Shown here piece after piece: positions 15,176 through 23,735 of a stretch of 34,324 nt of DNA. Both the position numbers and the translations under genes were made by a program. The notes beneath the pieces are model-generated. The model ran no database searches. It was not told the DNA's origin and was given only the letters and a program-made list of their open reading frames with translations. Position 1 is the first letter of the stretch; each line of letters begins with the position of its first letter. Origin of the DNA: Bacillota bacterium (lineage in GTDB: Bacteria > Bacillota_E > Sulfobacillia > Sulfobacillales > JAIMBI01); assembly GCA_021828405.1 (NCBI GenBank), contig JAKARZ010000021.1, forward strand, positions 1-34,324, in the 5' to 3' direction.

Positions 15176-18100
15176 GGCGCTTCTGCTGCCAATCCTGCAG
15201 CGCCCGGATCACGAAGGGTGAGCGGCTCTTGGCTCGGAATCCGGCCAGGGCCGCGGTGAAGGTATCCAACGAGGTGAAGCACCAGATGCCCGCTTCCACC
15301 GCCGTCCGCCGAATGTAGAATCCTTCGGACTCCTCCTCCCCGCCATGCGTGATGGTGTTGACCACCAATTCATAGGCACCACCGCGAATCTGATCCGCGA
15401 GATTCGGGCGGCCCTCCGCCAGACGGCGCACCGGCATCGCCGGAATGCCGTGCGCCGAGAGCAGGGCCAGCGTGCCGGTGGTGGCCGCCAGCCCGTATCC
15501 CAGCCGATGCAGCTCCGCCAGCAGCGGAAGCGCCTCGGCCTTGTCCTGGTCGGCGATGGTCGCCAGCACCACGCCCTGGCCCCGCACCCGAAAGCCCGCG
15601 GCCAAGAACGCCTTGTACAGTGCCGCCGGATAGCTAGCGTCGATTCCCATCACTTCCCCGGTGGACTTCATCTCGGGGCCCAGAGCCGCATCCACGTCCG
15701 ACAACTTGGCGAAGGAAAACACCGGCATCTTGACCGCCACCGCGTCGGGCGGCGCCATGAGCCCGTCCGGCAGACCCAGATCCGCCAAGCGCTCCCCCAG
15801 CATCGCCGCGATGGCCCAGTCCACCAGTGGCGCGCCGGTCGCCTTGGCGATGAACGGCACCGTGCGGCTGGCCCGCGGGTTCGCCTCCAGCACGTACACC
15901 GTGCCCCGGTGGGCAACGAACTGAATGTTGATGTGCCCCTTGATCCGGAGTCCCCGCGCCAGAGCGGTGGTCGCCACCACCACCGCGCGCTGCACCTCGG
16001 GGCTGGCGGTGGGGGGCGGAAGCACCGCCACGGAGTCGCCGGAGTGCACGCCCGCCCGCTCCACATGCTCCAAGATGGCCGGAACCACCACCGTCTCGCC
16101 ATCGGATACCGCGTCCACTTCCAACTCCATGCCCGACAGATACCGGTCCACCAGCAAGGGGCGGCCGGGGCTCATCGCGACTTCTTCGGCCAGGTAGCGA
16201 CGCATGTCATCGGGCCCCTCGACGATGCGCATCGCCCGCCCGCCAAGCACGTACGAGGGCCGCACCAGCACGGGGTACCCAATCCGCGCCGCGGCCGCCA
16301 GGGCGTCAGCGATCGTGGTGGCGGTCGCACCCGCGGGCCGCTCCAAGCCGAGCTCGGCCATTAGGGTGTCGAACCGCTTGCGGTCTTCCGCGCGGTCCAG
16401 GTCATCGACCCCGGTGCCCAGCACCGCCACACCCGCATCCTCCAACTGCGCCGCCAGGTTGATGGCCGTCTGCCCGCCAAACTGCACCAGCACCCCGCGG
16501 GGGCGTTCCAGTTCCACCACGTTCAGCACATCCTCCAGGGTGAGCGGCTCAAAATACAGTCGGTCCGACACGTTGTAGTCGGTCGATACCGTTTCTGGAT
16601 TGCTGTTGACCATGATGGCCGCGATGCCCCGCCGACGCAGCGCCTCCAGCGCGACGACACTTGAGCAGTCAAACTCAATGCCCTGCCCAATCCGAATAGG
16701 GCCGGACCCCAGCACCACCACCTTATCCCCGCTGAGCGGCTCCGCCTCGTTCTCCTCTTCGTAGCAGCTGTAGAAGTAGGGCGTCTGGGCCACAAATTCG
16801 CCCGCGCAGGTATCCACCATTTTGTACGTGGGCAGGATGCCGTTCGCGCGGCGAAGCGCGCGTATATCGGCGGCGGCCTTTCCCGTCAGGACACCCAGCC
16901 GCTCGTCTGAAAAGCCCAGTTGCTTCAGACGGCGGAGCTGTCCCGGCAATCCCTCCGGATTGGCGGCGACCTGCCGCTCCGTTGCCACTAGGGCGGCCAC
17001 ATGCCGCAGGAACCACCGGTCGATGGCGGTGGCGGCGTAGAGCGCGTCGACCGTCTCGCCGCGGCGCAGTAACTCGGCCACTGCGTAGAGGCGCCGGTCG
17101 GTGGGCGCGCTCACCGCCCGGGTCAAGTCGGCCGCCGGCGTGTCCGCCAATTGGGAGTCCACCACGCTGTCCTGGCCGACATCGAGCGAGCGAATGGCTT
17201 TTTGCAGGGCGCCGGGGAATGTCCGGTCAATCGCCATGACCTCGCCGGTGGCTTTCATCTGGGTGCCCAGCCGCCGGTCGGCCCGCGGAAACTTATCGAA
17301 CGGCCATCGGGGAATCTTCACGACGACGTAGTCCAGCGCCGGCTCAAACGCGGCGCTCGTCTTACCGGTGACCGGGTTGACGATTTCATCAAGCGCATAG
17401 CCCAACGCAATCTTGCTGGCCACGCGCGCGATGGGATAGCCGGTCGCTTTGGAGGCAAGAGCACTGGAGCGCGATACCCGGGGATTCACCTCGATAACCC
17501 GATATGCGCCGCTCGTGGGGTCGAGGGCAAATTGCACATTGCAGCCGCCCCGTACGTCCAGGGCCGCCACGATGTCCAGGGCCGCCCGCCTGAGCCGGTG
17601 ATAATCGCGGTCCGACAGCGTTTGGCTCGGCGCCACCACGATGGAGTCTCCGGTGTGCACACCCACCGGGTCCAGATTTTCCATATTGCACACCACGACC
17701 GCCGTCCCTCGGGCGTCGCGCATCACTTCGTACTCCACTTCTTTCCATCCCGCGATGCTGGCTTCCACCAGCGTCTGATGAATCGGGCTGGCATCGAGCG
17801 CGCGCGCGGTGGCGCGCGAAAGCTCCACCGGGTCATGGGCAAATCCGCCTCCCGTGCCCCCCAGCGTATACGCAGGCCGCAGGATGACCGGAAACCCGGC
17901 TCTCTCGGCGAAGTGCAGCGCGTCATCCACCGTCCGCACGGTTTGGCCCTCGCAGATGGGCTGCCCCAGCCGGAGCATGGCCTGCCGAAACAGTTCGCGG
18001 TCCTCGGCCTGCTCAATGGCCGCGAGCCCTGTCCCCAAAAGCTCCACCCCGAGGTCCGCCAGCACCCCGGCGCGATCCAGCTCCCGGGCCAAGTTGAGCC

Positions 18101-18383
18101 CCATCTGCCCACCCAGCGTGGCCAGGAGGCCATCGGGCCGCTCTTGGGCCAGCACGTTGGCCAGAAATGACACCGTAAGCGGCTCCAGATACACCCGGTC
18201 CGCCACCAGCGGATCCGTCATGATGGTGGCGGGGTTGCTGTTGACCAGCACCACCTCCACCCCCTCCTCTTTGAGGGCATGGCACGCCTGCGTCCCGGCG
18301 TAGTCAAACTCAGCCGCCTGGCCTATGACGATGGGCCCCGACCCTATGACCGCCACTCGCTTCAAGTCTCGTCGCTTAGGCAT
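15162..18383 (-). CDS. carB: Carbamoyl-phosphate synthase large subunit
   Basis: Makes carbamoyl phosphate from bicarbonate, two ATP and ammonia channelled from CarA, for pyrimidine (and arginine) synthesis. At 1073 residues it is full length with two homologous ATP-grasp halves: the first starts VAVIGSGPIVIGQAAEFDYA, the second VVVLGSGPIRIGQGIEFD, each with its own VNSNP, GGQ and EVNPR/EANPR motifs. The last 150 or so residues form the MGS-like allosteric domain (near VRGQGVVLATIADQDK) where UMP and other effectors bind. The ATG at 18383 overlaps the carA stop by eight bases. Being inside the pyr operon favours pyrimidine control. Confidence 0.97.
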   Translation of the reverse strand: MPKRRDLKRVAVIGSGPIVIGQAAEFDYAGTQACHALKEEGVEVVLVNSNPATIMTDPLVADRVYLEPLTVSFLANVLAQERPDGLLATLGGQMGLNLARELDRAGVLADLGVELLGTGLAAIEQAEDRELFRQAMLRLGQPICEGQTVRTVDDALHFAERAGFPVILRPAYTLGGTGGGFAHDPVELSRATARALDASPIHQTLVEASIAGWKEVEYEVMRDARGTAVVVCNMENLDPVGVHTGDSIVVAPSQTLSDRDYHRLRRAALDIVAALDVRGGCNVQFALDPTSGAYRVIEVNPRVSRSSALASKATGYPIARVASKIALGYALDEIVNPVTGKTSAAFEPALDYVVVKIPRWPFDKFPRADRRLGTQMKATGEVMAIDRTFPGALQKAIRSLDVGQDSVVDSQLADTPAADLTRAVSAPTDRRLYAVAELLRRGETVDALYAATAIDRWFLRHVAALVATERQVAANPEGLPGQLRRLKQLGFSDERLGVLTGKAAADIRALRRANGILPTYKMVDTCAGEFVAQTPYFYSCYEEENEAEPLSGDKVVVLGSGPIRIGQGIEFDCSSVVALEALRRRGIAAIMVNSNPETVSTDYNVSDRLYFEPLTLEDVLNVVELERPRGVLVQFGGQTAINLAAQLEDAGVAVLGTGVDDLDRAEDRKRFDTLMAELGLERPAGATATTIADALAAAARIGYPVLVRPSYVLGGRAMRIVEGPDDMRRYLAEEVAMSPGRPLLVDRYLSGMELEVDAVSDGETVVVPAILEHVERAGVHSGDSVAVLPPPTASPEVQRAVVVATTALARGLRIKGHINIQFVAHRGTVYVLEANPRASRTVPFIAKATGAPLVDWAIAAMLGERLADLGLPDGLMAPPDAVAVKMPVFSFAKLSDVDAALGPEMKSTGEVMGIDASYPAALYKAFLAAGFRVRGQGVVLATIADQDKAEALPLLAELHRLGYGLAATTGTLALLSAHGIPAMPVRRLAEGRPNLADQIRGGAYELVVNTITHGGEEESEGFYIRRTAVEAGIWCFTSLDTFTAALAGFRAKSRSPFVIRALQDWQQKRHAPV

Positions 18384-19494
18384 GCGGTGCCGTCCTCCCG
18401 TCGCTCCCGTCACGTGTGTGGGCGCCGTGCACGAAGCTGGCAAATTCATCGAAGATGCGGTCGGCGTCGTGGGGGCCGGGCCCCGCCTCGGGATGGTGCT
18501 GGACCGTGAGCACTGGCCGGTGCTCATGCTCCAATCCCTCGACCGTGTTGTCGTTCAAGTTGGTAAACCGCACGCGGTATCCGTCGGGCAGCCGCGCCCC
18601 GTCCACCGCATAACCGTGGTTGTGGCTGGTGATATCCACCCGGCCGGTCTTCTCATCGCGCACCGGATGGTTGCTGCCGTGGTGTCCAAACTTCAGGGGA
18701 AACGTGCGGCCGCCGGCGGCCAGCGCCACCAGCTGATGACCGAGGCAGATGCCCAGCGTGGGGTGATGCGCAACCGCCTCCCGGACCAGATCGAGGCGGT
18801 CCACAAGGTCCCCCGGATCGCCGGGCCCGTTGGACAGCACCACCCCATCGGCGCCCACCGACGCCAGGTCGGACGCAGTGGTCCTGGCCGGCAGCACCAC
18901 CACCCGAAAGCCTCGCCGAGACAGTTCGTCTAAAATGCCTGTCTTGAGGCCGTAGTCCACCACCGCCACCGTTGGCCCCGCGCCGTCGACGACATAGGCG
19001 TGCGGGGTGCTCACGGTGTCCACGATGCCCGCGAGGCTAAACCTGCGGGCCAGCTCGCCGCGCACGGCGTCGGAGAGCGGACGGGCGCCCGCATGCAGCA
19101 CCCCCACCTCGGTGCCGCGGTCGCGGAGGCAGCGCGTCAGCGCCCGCGTGTCCACCCCGGTGAGCACCGGCACGCCGTGCGCTCCCAGAAAGGCCCCCAG
19201 CTCCATGACGGCCTCCCGATGGGACGCCGACTCTGCCTGGCGCACCACCAGCCCACGGAGCGCGGGCCAGGCCGACTCCCGCCACAGCGGCGCGGCGCCA
19301 TAGGACCCAATGAGGGGGTAGGTTAGCACCACGATCTGGCCGGCGTACGACGGGTCGGTGCAAATCTCCTGATATCCCGTCAGCGCGGTGTTGAACACCA
19401 CCTCGCCCACCACCGGGGAACCCGGTGGCTCCCCCAGCCATCGGCCAAAAAACTGGCGCCCGTCGGCCAACTCGATGAACCCCTCGGCCCTCAC
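18376..19494 (-). CDS. carA: Carbamoyl-phosphate synthase small (glutaminase) subunit
   Basis: Glutamine amidotransferase subunit that releases ammonia for CarB. The 372-residue product has the N-terminal CPSase domain (GEVVFNTALTGYQEI, DPSYAGQIV) and a class I amidotransferase domain with the nucleophile in GICLGHQ, the GHHGSNHPV segment and VQHHPEA with the catalytic His and Glu. The GTG start at 19494 overlaps the pyrC stop as GTGA, with AGGTGG just upstream; longer readings extend into pyrC and are not supported. Confidence 0.96.
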   Translation of the reverse strand: MRAEGFIELADGRQFFGRWLGEPPGSPVVGEVVFNTALTGYQEICTDPSYAGQIVVLTYPLIGSYGAAPLWRESAWPALRGLVVRQAESASHREAVMELGAFLGAHGVPVLTGVDTRALTRCLRDRGTEVGVLHAGARPLSDAVRGELARRFSLAGIVDTVSTPHAYVVDGAGPTVAVVDYGLKTGILDELSRRGFRVVVLPARTTASDLASVGADGVVLSNGPGDPGDLVDRLDLVREAVAHHPTLGICLGHQLVALAAGGRTFPLKFGHHGSNHPVRDEKTGRVDITSHNHGYAVDGARLPDGYRVRFTNLNDNTVEGLEHEHRPVLTVQHHPEAGPGPHDADRIFDEFASFVHGAHTRDGSDGRTAPHA

Positions 19495-20789
19495 GCCACC
19501 ACCTGCCCTTCCCGAAATGTGAAACGCCCCGCGTGCACGGTGGCTACCACGCGGCCGTAGAGGATCTGCCCCGCGAGCGGCGTGTTGGTGCCCCGCGACT
19601 GAAAGCGAGCCGGGTCCACCCGCCAAGCCGCGTCCGGGTCGATGAGCGTAAAGTCGGCCCGCGCGCCCGCCGCCACGCCTGGGTAGGATTCCCCCACCAC
19701 CTCGTGGGGCCCGCGGGTGACGAGCCGCATCAGATCAAGCGGCCTGAGCCGCCGCTCGTGATGGAACACCGTGAGCAGCACCCCGAGCAGGGTCTCGATC
19801 CCGCTGATGCCAAACGGTGCGGCACCAAACGCGCCGGCCTTTTCGTCCGCCGCGTGCGGCGCGTGATCCGACGCCACGACCGTGACCACCCCCCGCTCCA
19901 CCGCCTGGCGGAGCGCGTCGCGCATGGCTTGGGGGCGAAGCGGCGGGTTCACCTTGGCGATGCCCGTGGGGTGCCATTCGGCCAGTGCGTCATCAGTCAG
20001 TAGCAGATGGTGGGGCGCCGCCTCGCCCGTGGCCTCGGCCCCCTGCGCCCGAGCCCAGCCGAGCGCCGCCAGCGTGTCGGGCACGGAGCAGTGCGCAAAG
20101 TGCAGGCGCCCGCCATACGCCCGCAGTAGCCCCACATCCCGCCACGCCATGACCGACTCGGCGGCGGCCGGCATCCCGGCCAGCCCCAGGCGGCGCGCCA
20201 CCGCCCCGTCGTGGGCCGCGCCGCCCCGGGCCAGCTCAGGATCCTCGAGGTGTTGAATGACCGGCGTTCCATGCTGGGCGCTGAACGCCAACACCGCGGC
20301 CATCACGCGGCTCGAGGCCACGGAGCGGCCGTCGTCCGAGAACGCCCGCGCCCCGGCCTGGCGCATCTTGTCCCATTCGGCGGCATCCTGCCCCCGGGAC
20401 CCCACGGTCACGGCCCCGATGCCCCACGCTGACACCAACCCGACCTCGGCCACCCGCGACAAGACGCGCGCCAAGGCGGGGCCATTATCAATGACGGGTG
20501 TGGTGTTCGGCATGAGGCCCACCACGGCCACCCCGCCAGCCGCCGCCGCCCGCGCCCCAGATGCGATGTCCTCTTTGTGCGTCTGGCCCGGCTCGCGGAA
20601 ATGCACATGCAGATCCACCACCCGGGGCACGAGCCACAACCCCCGGCCGTCCACACGGTCCCACCCTCCCGGCGGCCGGGGGGCCGGCGGCGCAAACCGG
20701 CCGGCGTCGTCCACGAAGACATCGGCCACGGTGTCGATCCCCGCGTACGGATCCACCACGCGAACGCCGGTCACCGCGATCCCCGTCAC
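19491..20789 (-). CDS. pyrC: Dihydroorotase
   Basis: Zinc amidohydrolase that cyclises carbamoyl-aspartate to dihydroorotate, third step of UMP synthesis. The 432-residue length and motifs fit the multi-domain-type bacterial enzyme found in Bacillus: metal ligands in DLHVHFREPGQTHKED (from 59), GLMPNT (91-96), a histidine near 180 and SDHAPHA (307-313). The start is the GTG at 20789, which overlaps the pyrR stop as GTGA and has GGGGGAG upstream. In B. subtilis pyrP and pyrB lie between pyrR and pyrC; here they are absent, so the substrate must come from an aspartate carbamoyltransferase encoded elsewhere. Confidence 0.95.
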   Translation of the reverse strand: MTGIAVTGVRVVDPYAGIDTVADVFVDDAGRFAPPAPRPPGGWDRVDGRGLWLVPRVVDLHVHFREPGQTHKEDIASGARAAAAGGVAVVGLMPNTTPVIDNGPALARVLSRVAEVGLVSAWGIGAVTVGSRGQDAAEWDKMRQAGARAFSDDGRSVASSRVMAAVLAFSAQHGTPVIQHLEDPELARGGAAHDGAVARRLGLAGMPAAAESVMAWRDVGLLRAYGGRLHFAHCSVPDTLAALGWARAQGAEATGEAAPHHLLLTDDALAEWHPTGIAKVNPPLRPQAMRDALRQAVERGVVTVVASDHAPHAADEKAGAFGAAPFGISGIETLLGVLLTVFHHERRLRPLDLMRLVTRGPHEVVGESYPGVAAGARADFTLIDPDAAWRVDPARFQSRGTNTPLAGQILYGRVVATVHAGRFTFREGQVVA

Positions 20790-21340
20790 GCAAACTCCCC
20801 CGGGGACACCAGGTCCACCCCGTCGTCCCCGTCCACCTCGGCGAGGCGCACCGAAACCCGCTCCCGACTGGCGGTCGGGACATTCTTGCCGACATAATCC
20901 GCCCGAATCGGGAGTTCCCGATGGCCTCGGTCCACCAGCACGGCCAGCTCCACCTGCCGCGGCCGGCCGTGCTCGGCCAGGGCGTCCAGCGCGGCCCGCA
21001 CGCTGCGCCCGGTGAACAGCACGTCGTCCACCAGCACGACCCGCCGATCTCGCGTCGCGATCGGGGTCAGGGTGGCCCCGGGCCCGGGCCGCGCGTCCCG
21101 GTCGTCGTCGCGCCAAGGGCCAATGTCCAAACCCGCCGCGGGGATGTTGAGATCCCCGCCCGCGTTGATGGCACCCAGCGCCGCCGCCAGCCGCCGGGCC
21201 AGCGGCTCGCCGCGCCGGCGGATGCCCACCAGCACCACGTCGTCCAAGTCCCGGTGCCGCTCCCACACCTCATGCGCCACCCTCAGCCAGGCTCGGCGCA
21301 TCGCCTCGCCGTCCATGATCTCGCGCCGCCGCTCGCCCAC
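20786..21340 (-). CDS. pyrR: Pyrimidine operon attenuation regulator / uracil phosphoribosyltransferase
   Basis: RNA-binding regulator that senses UMP/UTP and stabilises the anti-antiterminator in pyr leaders; it also has some uracil phosphoribosyltransferase activity. The 184-residue protein has VLVGIRRRGEPLARRL (36-51) and the PRPP motif VVLVDDVLFTGRS (101-113). I place the start at the GTG at 21340 because the N-terminus then aligns with the B. subtilis protein (a short lead-in before 'I-D-EAMRR'), while an ATG at 21316 would remove that. The Shine-Dalgarno AAGGGG lies in the 3' arm of the leader terminator, six T residues before the GTG. First gene of the pyr operon, overlapping pyrC. Confidence 0.93.
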   Translation of the reverse strand: MGERRREIMDGEAMRRAWLRVAHEVWERHRDLDDVVLVGIRRRGEPLARRLAAALGAINAGGDLNIPAAGLDIGPWRDDDRDARPGPGATLTPIATRDRRVVLVDDVLFTGRSVRAALDALAEHGRPRQVELAVLVDRGHRELPIRADYVGKNVPTASRERVSVRLAEVDGDDGVDLVSPGEFA

Positions 21341-21377
21341 AAAAAACCCCTTCCCCGCACTCGACGCGCAGGAAGGG
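21341..21377 (-). terminator. Regulated terminator of the pyr leader
   Basis: CCCTTCC (21371-21377) pairs with GGAAGGG (within 21347-21356), an inner GCGC/GTGC stem extends the hairpin, and six T residues follow (21341-21346). The T-run is immediately followed by the pyrR GTG start, so the 3' arm doubles as its ribosome binding site. Confidence 0.85.
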
Positions 21378-21441
21378 TTGGAAGGATCCCGTTCCCTTCC
21401 TGGCCTCACAGGACCAGATTAAAGGTGCAAGTCTCTGGCCA
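21341..21441 (-). promoter_or_regulatory. PyrR-responsive attenuator leader
   Basis: The minus-strand leader has all parts of a PyrR attenuator. The binding loop GGTCCTGTGAGGCC (21402-21415) fits the conserved UCCNGNGAGG-type hairpin with a CNGNGA hexaloop. A nine-pair antiterminator joins CAGGAAGGG (21394-21402) with CCCTTCCTG (21369-21377). The second arm is also the 5' arm of the terminator. When UMP is high PyrR should hold the binding hairpin, block the antiterminator and allow termination. The predicted transcript start is near 21436-21441. Confidence 0.88.
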
Positions 21442-21442
21442 C

Positions 21443-21471
21443 AGAATAGCGTGTCCCATCCAGGCCGTCAA
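21443..21471 (-). promoter_or_regulatory. Sigma-A promoter of the pyr operon
   Basis: TTGACG (-35, 21466-21471) and TATTCT (-10, 21443-21448) on the minus strand with a 17-base spacer, close to consensus and correctly placed about 100 bases ahead of pyrR to produce the attenuator leader. Confidence 0.8.
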
Positions 21472-21509
21472 GCAGGAAAAAACAGCAGTCGAAACCTCCC
21501 GCCGACATT

Positions 21510-22061
21510 TTATGGCTGGTGAGTGCCGACCCAGGCTGCGAACGCTTCCATCGCGCGGTTAAAGCGCTCGCTGCCGGCGGCTCCGAGCGCGTGGGCCCCG
21601 GCAGCCCGCTCCGCCGGAAGAACGTCGCGCTGGAACACGTTCGCCACATAGGCCGCCCATGCCTGGCCGGCCGAGCCGCTGGGGGCAGGGCCCTGGGTAG
21701 CCAGCGCCAACTCCAGATCGGCCGTGTCCAGCGCGCTGAGCCCCGCCGACATCGCGGGCACCGGCATGGACCGGTTTCCTCGCCAGATATAGCGGTCGAG
21801 CCCCGCGTGCGACAGCGTGTCGGCGAGGGTCGATGCCTGGAGCCAGAGGGCGCCGGCATCGCTCCCCCCCGTACCGTCCGCAATCGACTGAAAGTCGAGG
21901 GCCATCGTGGCCTCGTCCTGAAGCACGGTGCTGCCGATGTCCCCACCGGGAGCCGGTACCGGTCCGGTGGGGTTGCCGTGCAGGACGTAGCCGAGCGCGC
22001 CCCCCACCGCGAGCGCCGCCAGCAGCGATCCGAGCCGGCCTATCTTGAGCCTCACCGCCAT
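21510..22061 (-). CDS. Membrane-anchored protein of unknown function
   Basis: A 183-residue protein I do not recognise. The N-terminus (MAVRLKIGRLG, then a hydrophobic stretch to about residue 27) is a signal anchor or uncleaved signal peptide with no lipobox cysteine. The remaining 155 residues are hydrophilic to neutral, rich in Ala and Gly, without cysteines, and should lie outside the membrane; helical segments such as AWAAYVANVFQRDVLPAERA suggest an all-alpha domain. The ATG at 22061 has GGAGG six bases ahead. It lies between the pseudouridine synthase gene and the pyr promoter. B. subtilis has no equivalent here. Codon use looks like the neighbours. Confidence 0.7.
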   Translation of the reverse strand: MAVRLKIGRLGSLLAALAVGGALGYVLHGNPTGPVPAPGGDIGSTVLQDEATMALDFQSIADGTGGSDAGALWLQASTLADTLSHAGLDRYIWRGNRSMPVPAMSAGLSALDTADLELALATQGPAPSGSAGQAWAAYVANVFQRDVLPAERAAGAHALGAAGSERFNRAMEAFAAWVGTHQP

Positions 22062-22074
22062 CGGGAGCCTCCGA

Positions 22075-22158
22075 GTCCGGCAGGCCATGCCGCGCGGGCC
22101 AATCCACCCCACGCCAGCCCGGGATCAAGGGACATCACCAGGCCATGGCCTGCCGGAC
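22075..22158. repeat. 15-bp perfect inverted repeat upstream of the membrane-anchored gene
   Basis: GTCCGGCAGGCCATG at 22075-22089 recurs as its exact reverse complement at 22144-22158, with a 54-base spacer. There is no T-run, so it is not a standard terminator. The near arm ends only a few bases ahead of the ribosome binding site of the membrane-anchored gene. The rest of the 22062-22299 gap contains a six-pair GGCTAG/CTAGCC hairpin near 22241-22260, also without T-run. Confidence 0.65.
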
Positions 22159-22299
22159 GGTCGGCCCGCCTCGCATTGGGCGCCACAGCCCGCCCCCCCC
22201 CTCCGGCGAAGCCGCCAGCATGGTTCCACGGGATGATTCGTGGCTAGTGTGCGCGCTAGCCGCCGCCAGTGCAAATGCGTGCGGCGAAAATCCGAGCGA

Positions 22300-23271
22300 T
22301 CAGTCGGGCCGCAGGGCCGTGGAGGGGTGCCGCGCGGGAACCACACCTTGCTCGGGCGGCCCAAGCTCCGCCAGGGCCGCCGCCCACCCCTCGGGCCAGG
22401 GCTCCACCACGGTGAGACAGCGGCCCCGGCGGGTGGGATGCTGCAGCGAAAGCGCGTAGGCGAACAGCGCCTGATGCGGTAGACCGAGCGCCGGACCCAT
22501 CCCATAAACGCGGTCTCCCACGACCGGATGGCCCAATGCCGCCAGGTGCACCCGCACCTGATGCGTCCGACCCGTCTCCAGCTCCAGGGCCACCCAGCTG
22601 TGGCGAGCCCATTGGGCCACCGTCTGGTATCGTGTGGCCGCCGGTCGACCCGAGGCGGTGACCGCCATGCGCGTGCGGTTCCGAGGATCTCGCCCGATGG
22701 GCGCGCTGATGCGGCCCACCGGGGGCTCCATGTGCCCATCCACCAGCGCCCAGTACCGGCGATGCACATCCCGGCGGGCCAGCGCCGCACTCAGCGCCGC
22801 ACGCGCGCCCTGCGTGCGGGCCAGCATCATAAGACCTCCGGTGTCCCGGTCCAGGCGGTGCACGACGCCCGCGCGGCCCGGCTCGCCGCCGGCGGCCGCG
22901 ACGTCGGGCCACAGGGCCTGCACCAGCGTGTTGTGGGCGTGGCCCGCCCCCGGGTGCACCACCACCCCCGGGGGCTTGCACACCACCATCAGTACGTCGT
23001 CGCGGTACCGAATGGGAATCGCCACATCCGGCGGCTCGTGCTGGAGCGCCTCCTCGGACGGCGGCTCCGCGGGCGGCGGCGCACTCACGAGATCGCCGGC
23101 GGCCAATGGATGTCCGGCGCGCCGCACGGGGCGCCCGTTGACCGCCACCTCACCCGCGGCGATCGCCGCCTGCCAGCGGGTGCGTGACCACGTCGGCCAG
23201 GTGAGGCTCAACAGGCGGTCGAGCCGCACGCCAGCGCGGTCGGGGCCCACGGTCACCGTGAGGGTGGTCAC
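22300..23271 (-). CDS. RluD-family 23S rRNA pseudouridine synthase (YlyB-type)
   Basis: Converts specific uridines to pseudouridine in RNA, most likely 23S rRNA. The 323-residue protein has an N-terminal S4 RNA-binding domain (about 15-63), then the RluA-type catalytic domain with VVHRLDRDTGG (catalytic aspartate about 141), VCKPPGVVVHPG and ELETGRTHQVRVHL. The GTG start overlaps the lspA stop (GTGA). The position next to lspA matches B. subtilis ylyB. Which uridine it modifies cannot be told from the sequence. Confidence 0.92.
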   Translation of the reverse strand: MTTLTVTVGPDRAGVRLDRLLSLTWPTWSRTRWQAAIAAGEVAVNGRPVRRAGHPLAAGDLVSAPPPAEPPSEEALQHEPPDVAIPIRYRDDVLMVVCKPPGVVVHPGAGHAHNTLVQALWPDVAAAGGEPGRAGVVHRLDRDTGGLMMLARTQGARAALSAALARRDVHRRYWALVDGHMEPPVGRISAPIGRDPRNRTRMAVTASGRPAATRYQTVAQWARHSWVALELETGRTHQVRVHLAALGHPVVGDRVYGMGPALGLPHQALFAYALSLQHPTRRGRCLTVVEPWPEGWAAALAELGPPEQGVVPARHPSTALRPD

Positions 23272-23735
23272 GGCGTGCCGCGAGGGCGGTCATGCCGCCA
23301 CGCCTCGACGGCAAGCAGCACCACCCCCACGACAATCGCGCTGTCCGCGAGGTTGAAGACCGGCCAGGGTCCGATCGCGACGTAGTCCACCACCCGCCCG
23401 CTGACCCAGCGGTCCCAAAGGTTCCCCACCGCCCCTCCGAGCAGCAGACCCAAGCCCCACTTCACCGCACCGCGGGCTTCGGGGTGGCGGACCAGCCAGG
23501 CCAGACCGCCCGCCACCACGAGCACGCCGACCATCGCCAGCCAGGCGCTGCCTCCCTGGAAGAGCCCAAACGCCGCGCCGGTGTTTTCGCTGAGCGTGAG
23601 GCTCACTCCCGGCAGCACGGCCACCGGCACGTCGGGCGTAAGGCGCGAGAGCACCAGGCCCTGCACCCAGCGGTCGGCGGCAAACACCGCGGCCGCCAGC
23701 ACAAGCGGCCCAGCCAGTCGCCGCCCGCTCCTCAT
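23268..23735 (-). CDS. lspA: Lipoprotein signal peptidase (signal peptidase II)
   Basis: Membrane aspartyl protease that cleaves signal peptides from diacylglyceryl-modified prolipoproteins. The 155-residue protein has four hydrophobic segments and the family boxes NTGAAFGLF (51-59), GNLWDRWVSGRVVDYV with catalytic Asp about 117, and FNLADS with catalytic Asp about 131. The usual D-x-x-x-K in the first segment reads ADRWVQ, lacking the lysine. The ATG overlaps the ileS stop as ATGA, so it is coupled to ileS as in B. subtilis. Confidence 0.94.
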   Translation of the reverse strand: MRSGRRLAGPLVLAAAVFAADRWVQGLVLSRLTPDVPVAVLPGVSLTLSENTGAAFGLFQGGSAWLAMVGVLVVAGGLAWLVRHPEARGAVKWGLGLLLGGAVGNLWDRWVSGRVVDYVAIGPWPVFNLADSAIVVGVVLLAVEAWRHDRPRGTP

